Source: Pseudomonadota bacterium
Lineage (GTDB): Bacteria; Myxococcota; Myxococcia; Myxococcales; Myxococcaceae
Direction of reading: 5' to 3'
Assembly: GCA_023423535.1 (NCBI GenBank)
Contig: JAFAFL010000109.1
Location: 1 to 64,000 of the forward strand
Length of the DNA: 64,000 nucleotides
Part shown: positions 15,784 through 22,568 of the stretch, piece after piece
How the letters are laid out: each line of letters starts with the position of its first letter
Numbering within the stretch: position 1 is the first letter of the stretch
The notes under the pieces: model-generated
What the model saw: only the letters and a program-made list of their open reading frames with translations
Database searches by the model: none
What the model was told of the DNA's origin: nothing
Program-made: the position numbers and the translations under genes

Positions 15784-16368
15784 CTACGGGTAGAGCCGCG
15801 AGAGATGCCAGGACGCTTCCGCCGAAGGCCGCGTGTAGATCTCGCGGTCGTGCAGGCGGCTCTGGCGGTTCTTCCAGAACTCCACGCGATCCGGCACCAC
15901 GCGCAGGCCGCTCCAGTGCGACGGACGAGGCACCTCGCGGCCTTCGTACTGGCGCTCGAGCTCCGCCACGCGCGCCTCGAGCACCTCGCGCGAAGAGAGC
16001 TCCTCGCTCTGCAGCGAGGCCCACGCGCCGATCTGACTGCCGCGCGGCCGGGTGGCGAAGTACGCGTCCGCCTCTTCGTCCGACACGCGCTGCGAAGGGC
16101 CCTCCACCCGCACCTGGTATTCGATCGCCGGCCACCAGAAGCAGAGCGCGGCGAAGGGGTTCTCCGAGAGCTCGCGTCCCTTGCGCGAGTGCAGGTTCGT
16201 GTAGAACACGAAGCCCCGCTCGTCCGCGGCCTTGAGGAGCACCACGCGGCTCGAGGGCCGGCCCTCCGCCGAGACGGTGGAGAGCGTCATCGCATTGAAG
16301 ATGTCCGGGTAGGCCCGCTCCGCTTCGGCGTAGAGCGAGAGGAAGCGCGCGATGGGGTCCGGATTCAT
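15784..16368 (-). CDS. pdxH: Pyridoxamine 5'-phosphate oxidase PdxH
   Basis: FMN enzyme that oxidises pyridoxine or pyridoxamine 5'-phosphate to pyridoxal phosphate. 194 residues from the ATG at 16368 (an ATG seven codons earlier is also possible, but MNPDPIARFLSLYAEA is the usual family beginning). Visible family signatures are SSRVVLLK, GFVFYTNLHSRKGREL, FWWPAIEYQVRVEG, RPRGSQIGAWASLQS and the C-terminal VEFWKNRQSRLHDREIYTR...W. Intact. It reads away from glgA (75 bases between starts) and towards the SDR remnant. Confidence 0.93.
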   Translation of the reverse strand: MNPDPIARFLSLYAEAERAYPDIFNAMTLSTVSAEGRPSSRVVLLKAADERGFVFYTNLHSRKGRELSENPFAALCFWWPAIEYQVRVEGPSQRVSDEEADAYFATRPRGSQIGAWASLQSEELSSREVLEARVAELERQYEGREVPRPSHWSGLRVVPDRVEFWKNRQSRLHDREIYTRPSAEASWHLSRLYP

Positions 16369-16442
16369 GGCGCGGCAACCTAGCGGCACGGCTGCAAAAG
16401 GGAAGTGAAGGCCTGCGGCACATCGGGCATGTTGGCGCGCGA

Positions 16443-17954
16443 ATGCGAATACTGTTTCTCGCCTCGGAGGTGGTGCCCTGGTCGAAGACCGGCGGCCTGG
16501 CGGACGTCTCCGCCGCCCTCCCCGCGGCGCTCGCGGCGCTCGGTCACGACGTGCTCGTGGCCACGCCGCTGTACGGCAAGGTCAAGCGCGACGGCATCCT
16601 CCACTCGGGGCGGCACCTCGACCTGCAGTTCCCCTTCGGCCGCGAGCGCGCGGACCTTCACCTCGCCGAGACCACGAGCGAGCGGGCGTCGGCAGCGGGC
16701 GGGCGTCACCGCATCCTCTTCGTCGAGAACGCGCGCTTCTTCGACCGGCCGGAGCTCTACGGAGACTCGAACGGCGACTACGGCGACAACGCGCTGCGCT
16801 TCGGCTTCTTCGGGATGGCGGCGGTCTCCGGTGCGCTGCGGCTGGGCTTCGTGCCGGACATCGTCCACCTCAACGACTGGCAGACGGGGCCGGTGGCGGT
16901 GGCCCTGCGTTCTGGCTACGCGCACGGGCCGCTGGGTCGGGCGAAGAGCGTCTTCACCATCCACAACATGGCCTACCAGGGCTACTTCCCGCCGCAGGTG
17001 ATGGACGAGCTGGGTATCCCGCGCTCGCACTTCCACCCGGGCGGGCTCGAGTACCACGGCCAGCTGAACTTCATGAAGGCGGGCCTCGTGTTCGCCGACG
17101 CGCTGACCACCGTCTCGCCGCGCTACGCGTACGAGGTGCAGACGCCCGAGGGCGGCTGGGGACTCGACGGCGTGCTCCGCCACCGCAGCCGGGACCTGCA
17201 CGGCATCATCAACGGCGTGGACGTGGACGAGTGGAGCCCGCAGAAGGACGCCTGGCTGCCGGCCCGCTACGACGCGCGGGACCAGAGCGGAAAGGCGTTC
17301 TGCAAGCGCGCGCTGCTCGACCGGTTCGGGCTCGATCCGAGCGATCCGCAGCACGGCCGCGAGGGCGCGCCGCTCTTCGGCATCGTCAGCCGGATGGTGT
17401 CGCAGAAGGGCTTCGACATCCTCATCCCCGCGCTGCCGCACCTGCTCGAGCGCGGTGGCCGCGTGGTCGTCCTCGGCACCGGCGAGCAACGCTACCAGCA
17501 GGGCCTGCGCGAGCTCTCCGCGCGCTACCCCGGCCGGGTGGGCCTGCTCTTCGGCTACGACACCGCGCTGTCGCATCTGGTGGAGGCGGGCAGCGACTTC
17601 TTCCTCATGCCGTCGCTCTACGAGCCCTGCGGCCTCAACCAGATGTACTCGCTGCTCTACGGGACGGTGCCCATCGTCCGGGCGGTGGGCGGGCTCGACG
17701 ACACCGTGCGCGACCTCTCCGAACCGGACGGTACCGGGATCAAGTTCGTGCCCTTCGATCCGCGCGCGCTGGCCCACGCCTTCGACCGGGCCTTCGCGCT
17801 CTTCGCGGACCAGAAGGCGCTGCGCGAGGTGCGGCGGCGGGGGATGGCGCAGGACTTCTCCTGGGAGCGGTCGGCGCGCGACTACGAGCGCCTCTACCTG
17901 ACGCTGCACGGTCGGGACGGCGGCGAACTCCCGGCCTTGCGCAAAGCGAAGTAG
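16443..17954 (+). CDS. glgA: Glycogen synthase GlgA
   Basis: 503 residues, usual length for a GT5 ADP-glucose-dependent glycogen synthase, which adds alpha-1,4-glucose units to glycogen. The N-terminal ADP-glucose motif is KTGGLADV (15-22). HLNDWQTG, FTIHNMAYQG, IVSRMVSQKGFD and the C-terminal GT-B motif SLYEPCGLNQMYSLLYGTVP with the catalytic glutamate are all present. The next gene, a Ser/Thr kinase, begins 10 bases after its stop, so they are probably cotranscribed. Confidence 0.95.
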   Translation: MRILFLASEVVPWSKTGGLADVSAALPAALAALGHDVLVATPLYGKVKRDGILHSGRHLDLQFPFGRERADLHLAETTSERASAAGGRHRILFVENARFFDRPELYGDSNGDYGDNALRFGFFGMAAVSGALRLGFVPDIVHLNDWQTGPVAVALRSGYAHGPLGRAKSVFTIHNMAYQGYFPPQVMDELGIPRSHFHPGGLEYHGQLNFMKAGLVFADALTTVSPRYAYEVQTPEGGWGLDGVLRHRSRDLHGIINGVDVDEWSPQKDAWLPARYDARDQSGKAFCKRALLDRFGLDPSDPQHGREGAPLFGIVSRMVSQKGFDILIPALPHLLERGGRVVVLGTGEQRYQQGLRELSARYPGRVGLLFGYDTALSHLVEAGSDFFLMPSLYEPCGLNQMYSLLYGTVPIVRAVGGLDDTVRDLSEPDGTGIKFVPFDPRALAHAFDRAFALFADQKALREVRRRGMAQDFSWERSARDYERLYLTLHGRDGGELPALRKAK

Positions 17955-17963
17955 CTTCCGCCC

Positions 17964-18881
17964 GTGGCTGGGGACTCGGAGCTCGGCGGGTATCAGATCA
18001 TCGGCCGCCTCGCGGTGGGCGGGATGGCCGAGGTGTACCAGGCGCGCGCGAGGCCCGGCACCCAGCGCTCCGCCGGCGAGCCCGACGACGTGGTCCTCAA
18101 GCGCCTGCTGCCCACCTTCCGCAACGACGGCGCGTACGTGAAGCACTTCGTGGACGAGGCCCGCCTCACCACGCGCCTGCGCCACCCGCACATCGTCCGG
18201 ACCTTCCGCTGCTTCAAGGCGGGCGCGGACTACCTGATGGTGCAGGAGCTCGTCTCCGGGCGGACGCTGGCGTTCATGCAGGAGCTCCTGTGGAAGTCGA
18301 AGGCGCAGATGCCTCCGCAGGCGGCGGCGTACATCGTCCACTGCGTGCTGAAGGCGCTCGACTACATCCACCGCGCGAAGGTGGGGGAGGGCGGCGGCAC
18401 CATCGTCCACCGCGACGTGAACCCGTCGAACATCCTCCTCAGCGTCGCCGGCGAGGTGAAGCTCACGGACTTCGGCGTGGCGGACGTGGAGGGCCAGCAG
18501 GGCGGCGAGTCCGGCGCGCTGCGCGGCACCGTGGGCTACATGAGCCCGGAGCAGGTGCTCGGCCTTCCGGTGGATCCGCGCGCGGACCTCTTCGCCGCCG
18601 GGATCATCTTCTGGGAACTCTTCGCCAACCGCCGGCTCTACGACGCGCAGAACGAGCTCGACCTCATGCACCAGGCGCGCGACGCGAAGGTGCCGTCGCT
18701 CCTGAAGGTCTCGCCCGGCGTGCCCGAGTACGCCGCGCAGATCGCGCGCAAGGCGCTCTTCAGCGATCCGCAGCTGCGTTTTCAGACCGCCGCCGAGTTC
18801 GCCCGCGCGGTGGAGCTCCTCGCGCAGCGCAACGGCTGGCCGCTCACGGTCGAGGCGCTTCAGCCACTGCTCGGCGGATGA
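17964..18881 (+). CDS. Hanks-type Ser/Thr protein kinase
   Basis: 305 residues, a catalytic domain (10-285) with no transmembrane or sensor segment. All key residues are present: glycine loop RLAVGGMAEVY (15-25), ATP lysine K46, helix C glutamate E65, catalytic loop HRDVNPSN (149-156), DFG (169-171), and GTVGYMSPEQ ending the activation segment. The GTG start has a weak ribosome site 10 bases past glgA. Myxobacteria are known to control glycogen metabolism through such kinases (Pkn4 and phosphofructokinase), so glycogen synthase or a neighbour is a reasonable but unproven substrate. Its stop overlaps the next start (ATGA). Confidence 0.9.
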   Translation: MAGDSELGGYQIIGRLAVGGMAEVYQARARPGTQRSAGEPDDVVLKRLLPTFRNDGAYVKHFVDEARLTTRLRHPHIVRTFRCFKAGADYLMVQELVSGRTLAFMQELLWKSKAQMPPQAAAYIVHCVLKALDYIHRAKVGEGGGTIVHRDVNPSNILLSVAGEVKLTDFGVADVEGQQGGESGALRGTVGYMSPEQVLGLPVDPRADLFAAGIIFWELFANRRLYDAQNELDLMHQARDAKVPSLLKVSPGVPEYAAQIARKALFSDPQLRFQTAAEFARAVELLAQRNGWPLTVEALQPLLGG

Positions 18882-19381
18882 GCGCTTCGCGCCGGATGAG
18901 CCAGCGGGTCGCCGCGGCGGTGATGCTGGGGCTCCTCTGCGCGGGCTGCTCGACCCGTGCGCTGCGCTTCGGCGACGAGAGCACCGCGCGCATCGAAGAC
19001 CTCCGCCTCACCTTCGAGCCCGGCGAGCGCGGCGAGGTGGCGCTGGACCTCGTGGCGACGAACCGCGCGCTGCCCGCGGCGGCCTACACCGAGATCTCGT
19101 GGGAGCTGTGGCTGGGCAACCGCTGGTTCGCCGCCGGCACGCAGGCGATGAGCGAGCCCGCGCCGAAGGACCGCGCCCACCCGTTCACCGTGCGCGCGCC
19201 GCTGGTCTTCCGTCGCCTCCAGCCCGCGCGCGACGAGGCCGTTTCCGTGGACGTCGGCGTACGAGGCGCCGTCACCCTCCGCGCACCAGGAGGCACCGTG
19301 CGCCTCCCGTTCGAGCTCTCCCGCCGGATGTCGGTGGAGAACCTTCCGCAGTTCGGCTCGGGCGCTGACGTCGAGGAGTAG
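18878..19381 (+). CDS. Lipoprotein with LEA14/WHy-like domain
   Basis: 167 residues from the ATG at 18878, which overlaps the kinase stop (ATGA); an ATG six codons later is an alternative. The signal (RVAAAVMLGLLCAGC) ends in a lipobox with the cysteine at 24. The mature part resembles a LEA type 2 (water-stress) beta sandwich: VALDLVATNRALPAAAYTEI matches the pattern of a strand, an Asn-containing turn and a second strand seen in that family. Domain assignment is tentative; export and lipidation are well supported. Confidence 0.65.
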   Translation: MSASRRMSQRVAAAVMLGLLCAGCSTRALRFGDESTARIEDLRLTFEPGERGEVALDLVATNRALPAAAYTEISWELWLGNRWFAAGTQAMSEPAPKDRAHPFTVRAPLVFRRLQPARDEAVSVDVGVRGAVTLRAPGGTVRLPFELSRRMSVENLPQFGSGADVEE

Positions 19382-19395
19382 CCCCGGCCGCGGCC

Positions 19396-19767
19396 CTACG
19401 GCGCCGCGTTCGGATCCCGCTTCCCGGTCTCGGCGGAGGCGACGACGTCCTCCACCCAGCTCAGCGTGGCGGCCATGGTGGGGAAGCCGACCGTGGTGAG
19501 CGAGAGCAGCGCGACCTGCCGCAGGTCGTCCGGCGTGAGGCCGGCGTAGAGGCCCTTGCGCGCGGCGGAGTGGACGGGGCCCTCCATCCTCGAGCCCACC
19601 GCCAGCGCGAGCTTCACCAGGCGCCGCTCCCTCTCCGAGAGCGGGCCCGCGTTGTGGATCGCGTCACCGAGCGCACTGAAGGCCTTCGCCACGTCCGGGT
19701 AGCGCGCGTTGATGTCGCGGAAGCTCTCGGGGAGCTTCATGTGGTTCTTCTCGTGGGTCTCGGACAC
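19396..19767 (-). CDS. Carboxymuconolactone decarboxylase/AhpD-fold protein lacking the redox cysteines
   Basis: About 123 residues. The helical AhpD/CMD fold is recognisable in ERRLVKLALAVGSRMEGPVH followed by GLTPDDLRQVALLSLTTVGF. The usual CxxC-H centre is replaced by MEGPVHSA: both cysteines are gone while Glu and His remain, so an AhpD-type peroxidase-reductase activity is unlikely. The GTG at 19767 is chosen because GAGG lies five bases upstream; the ATG at 19740 is the alternative. It begins 53 bases after the nrfA stop and may be the last gene of that operon. Confidence 0.65.
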   Translation of the reverse strand: MSETHEKNHMKLPESFRDINARYPDVAKAFSALGDAIHNAGPLSERERRLVKLALAVGSRMEGPVHSAARKGLYAGLTPDDLRQVALLSLTTVGFPTMAATLSWVEDVVASAETGKRDPNAAP

Positions 19768-19820
19768 GCGATCCTCGTCGGCAGGCAGCCCTCTGCAGGG
19801 CTGCGGATGAACGACCGACT

Positions 19821-21302
19821 CTACTTGCCCTGCGTCGGGTTCGGGTTCGCCGGCGGCGGCGGATGATCCGGCCGCGCCTCGGGACCCGCGCCGGCCGTCC
19901 AGGGGAGGTCCGGCTGGTACTGGGGATCGCGCACCGCGAGCTGCCCCTGCCGCGCGATGTTCATCGCGTGCCCGAGCACCCGCGCGGCCTCCTGCGGCGC
20001 GTGGAAGCCCATCGAGTTCTCCGCCTCGATGAAGTCCACCATGAACTGCGAGTACCGCTGCATCTGCCGCGCGGTCTTCAGCTGCTCCTCGGTGGCGCCC
20101 GCCTCCTGCGCCTTCTTGATGTCGCCGATGAGCGAGACCACCGCGTCCATCGCCTCGTTGCGCAGCTCGTAGGTGCGGTCCTGGATGGTGAAGATGCGCT
20201 GACGCAGCTCCTCCTCCGGCCACTTGTGACAGGTCTGGCAGGCCTTCTGGATGTTCAGCACCGGCGAGCGCACGTGGTGGTCGGACACCTTCTGCGCGCC
20301 CGTCCGCACGTAGGGCATGTGGCAGTCCGCGCAGGCCACGCCGCTCTTCGCGTGGATGCCCTGCGAGTAGAGCTCGAATTCGGGGTGCTGCGCCTTCAGC
20401 ACCGGCGCGCCGCTCTCCTTGTGCTGCCAGTCCTTGAAGCCGACCTCATCGTAGTAGGCGATGATCTCTTCGACCTTCTGGCCCTTGTGCCACGGGTAGG
20501 TCAGCTGCTTGTCGGGCGGCTTGAAGTAGTACTCCACGTGGCACTGGGCGCAGACGAACGTCCGCATCTCCTGGTGCGTCGCGTCCTTGCGCACGTCGTA
20601 GTTCTGGATGCCCTGCTTCGCCTTGAGCACGCGCATGCCCTCGATGAAGCCCGGACGCGTCACCCGCAGCTGCATCGTCTGCGAGTCGTGGCAGTCGATG
20701 CAGGAGACCGGGTGCTCAATCTCCTTGCGCGCCTCCGCGAAGGGCAGCGGGTTCATCTTCTTGAAGCCCTCGATGATGTCGCCGTTGCCCGCCTTCTTGT
20801 AGGGCACGTACATCGACCCGTGGCAGTGCAGGCACGCGCCCGGCTGCTGCGCGACCTTCTGCCGCTGGGTGAAGATCTGGTCGTCGAGCATGTACGCGTG
20901 GCCGCGCTCCTCGCGGAAGTCCACGCTGAACGGGTACCCGGACCAGAAGGTCACCAGCCGCGGATCCTCCTCGAGCCGCGACTGCGCGACGATCGACCGG
21001 GGGTCTGCGTCACTGGGAGTGCGCGCCACCGCCTCGCTGCCGCCGTAGCGCGTGCGGACCTGGTCCACCGTGCGCTTGTAGCTGTCGTACTGCAGCGGGA
21101 AGTTCTTCCCCCACACCGCCGGATCCACCGTGTCGTCGGTGAGCTCCACCACGCGGAAGAAGGGGTTCTGGCCCTCCTGGCGACGCTCGGAGATGTTGAG
21201 CATCAGGGCGGCAGCGCCCACCGCGGCAATGGCGGCGACAGCGGCCACGAGGATGAGCAGCGTCAGGTTTCGGCGCGGTCGGTTCGACTCTGGCACGGGC
21301 AT
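19821..21302 (-). CDS. nrfA: Cytochrome c nitrite reductase, catalytic subunit NrfA
   Basis: 493 residues. Periplasmic pentaheme enzyme reducing nitrite to ammonium with six electrons. An N-terminal membrane/signal segment (12-34) precedes five CxxCH sites at 157-161, 201-205, 251-255, 324-328 and 355-359. The active-site surroundings are conserved: CHVEYYF after heme 3, VLKAQHPE, GIHAKSGVACADCHMPY. The first site is CLHCH rather than the CxxCK of E. coli, the variant reported in some epsilon- and deltaproteobacterial enzymes. A Pro/Asn-rich tail of ~20 residues is added at the end. The gene starts three bases after nrfH. Confidence 0.95.
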   Translation of the reverse strand: MPVPESNRPRRNLTLLILVAAVAAIAAVGAAALMLNISERRQEGQNPFFRVVELTDDTVDPAVWGKNFPLQYDSYKRTVDQVRTRYGGSEAVARTPSDADPRSIVAQSRLEEDPRLVTFWSGYPFSVDFREERGHAYMLDDQIFTQRQKVAQQPGACLHCHGSMYVPYKKAGNGDIIEGFKKMNPLPFAEARKEIEHPVSCIDCHDSQTMQLRVTRPGFIEGMRVLKAKQGIQNYDVRKDATHQEMRTFVCAQCHVEYYFKPPDKQLTYPWHKGQKVEEIIAYYDEVGFKDWQHKESGAPVLKAQHPEFELYSQGIHAKSGVACADCHMPYVRTGAQKVSDHHVRSPVLNIQKACQTCHKWPEEELRQRIFTIQDRTYELRNEAMDAVVSLIGDIKKAQEAGATEEQLKTARQMQRYSQFMVDFIEAENSMGFHAPQEAARVLGHAMNIARQGQLAVRDPQYQPDLPWTAGAGPEARPDHPPPPANPNPTQGK

Positions 21303-21305
21303 ACC

Positions 21306-21800
21306 TCAGTAAAGGGGGTGACCCACGTTGCGGTGGCACCGGATGCAGCTCATCCGGCCCTCACCGGTTCCTGTCGCGTCCGCGCCGTGCGCGTGCGGTG
21401 GATCGATGGCGTCCACGATGGCCTGGTGGCATTCGCGGCACTGGCCCTCCGTGACCTCGCGGTTCGGCTGCGTGATCCGGATGGGTTCGGGGAAGTTTCC
21501 GGTGGTGAAGGCCACCGCATGGTTCCAGCCGTTGCGCGCCTTCACCACGTACTTCGGTACCAGGGCGTAGGGCGCGTGGCAGTCGTTGCACTGGGCCACC
21601 GCGCGGTGGCTGGAGGTGCTCCACGCGTCGTAATGCTGCTGCATCACGTGGCAGTTCGCGCAGGGCTCGGAGGCGTGGCCCAGATAGGACGCACCCTTCG
21701 CGTAGACGAAGGTGTAGCCACCGAGTCCGGCCGCGAGGCCCACGAGGGCGGCGGCAGTGAGGCTGACCGTGGCGAGAAGGGGGCGGCGCCTGAGGGGCAT
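21306..21800 (-). CDS. nrfH: Cytochrome c nitrite reductase, membrane subunit NrfH
   Basis: 164 residues. NrfH is a NapC/NirT-type tetraheme quinol dehydrogenase that anchors NrfA and passes it electrons from menaquinol. One N-terminal transmembrane helix (about 9-34) is followed by four CxxCH sites at 47-51, 71-75, 121-125 and 152-156. CANCHVMQQHYDAWSTSSH is the typical first-heme surroundings. The three-base gap to nrfA shows a two-gene transcription unit. It follows the periplasmic redoxin gene by 108 bases. Confidence 0.95.
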   Translation of the reverse strand: MPLRRRPLLATVSLTAAALVGLAAGLGGYTFVYAKGASYLGHASEPCANCHVMQQHYDAWSTSSHRAVAQCNDCHAPYALVPKYVVKARNGWNHAVAFTTGNFPEPIRITQPNREVTEGQCRECHQAIVDAIDPPHAHGADATGTGEGRMSCIRCHRNVGHPLY

Positions 21801-21908
21801 ACGAGGAGGCGAGGATGCGATCCCTATCGCCGTTTGTGAACCCCTAAAGTGTCCACTCCGCCCGTTCCGGTGAAGAACGCGACGAATGGAGCGTGCGCCC
21901 TCGTCGCG

Positions 21909-22508
21909 CTACGGCGCCTTCGCGGCGTACTTCACCGAGCATCCATAGGGCTGCGTGGTGCTCGCCGGAACGCTCTTGCCCGCGAGCAGGGCCTCGAGCG
22001 CGGCGCGCACGTGGTTCTGCGGCTTCTCGCTCTTGCCGCGCGGGTCGTCGTCGATGCCGCCGATGAAGCGGACGACGCCCTTCTCATCGATCACGTACAT
22101 GTGCGGCGTGGTCTTCGCGCCGTAGCGGCGGCCCACCTCACCGGACGCGTCCTGCAGCACCGGATAGGTGAAGCCCTGCTCCTTCTTCCACGCCGCGCTC
22201 TTCTCCGGCGTGTTGTGCGCGGTCGAGTCCACCGCCAGCCACACCACCTTCTTGCCGGCGAACTCGCGCGAGAGCGTCTCCATGGTGTCCGCCTTGTAGT
22301 GGCGCACCACGTACGGGCACTCGGGGTTCGTCCACTCGAGCACCACGATGTTGCCGCGGTACTGCTCGAGCGTGTGCGCCTTGCCGGCCTCGTCCTTCAG
22401 CGAGATCGCGGGCGCGAGCTTGCCCACCTCGGCGAGCTCCTGGGCAAAGGCGGCGGGTGCGGCGATGAGGATCAGCGCGGCGGCGAGGGCGGGGATGGTG
22501 CGGATCAC
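21909..22508 (-). CDS. Periplasmic thioredoxin-fold redoxin (AhpC/TSA-like)
   Basis: 199 residues. A clear Sec signal peptide (IPALAAALILIAAPAAFAQ) is followed by a peroxiredoxin/thioredoxin-like domain. The active-site cysteine is in WTNPECPYVVRHY, a single-cysteine site rather than CxxC, with the cis-Pro loop at KTTPHMYVID; a further cysteine occurs in QPYGCSVKY near the end, as in related redoxins. It lies 49 bases after dsbD and 108 before nrfH, all on the minus strand. Reduction by DsbD is a sensible inference. Confidence 0.82.
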   Translation of the reverse strand: MIRTIPALAAALILIAAPAAFAQELAEVGKLAPAISLKDEAGKAHTLEQYRGNIVVLEWTNPECPYVVRHYKADTMETLSREFAGKKVVWLAVDSTAHNTPEKSAAWKKEQGFTYPVLQDASGEVGRRYGAKTTPHMYVIDEKGVVRFIGGIDDDPRGKSEKPQNHVRAALEALLAGKSVPASTTQPYGCSVKYAAKAP

Positions 22509-22540
22509 GTGTCGTCTCTCCTTCAGGGGAACGTGTCTTG

Positions 22541-22568
22541 CGTCGGTCTACGTCGGTCTACGTCGGTC
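22541..22568. repeat. Short tandem repeat, 10-base unit x2.8
   Basis: The unit CGTCGGTCTA occurs twice in full (22541-22550, 22551-22560) followed by 8 bases of a third copy. The dsbD stop codon (complement of CTA at 22558-22560) lies in the second unit. It looks like slippage or duplication at the gene end and adds no residues. Confidence 0.85.

Noticed and set aside
16380..18671. 763-codon minus-strand frame
   Set aside because: Shadow of glgA and the Ser/Thr kinase, both with full catalytic motifs on the plus strand.
19863..21839. 658-codon plus-strand frame
   Set aside because: Shadow of nrfHA; the minus strand contains nine CxxCH heme sites.
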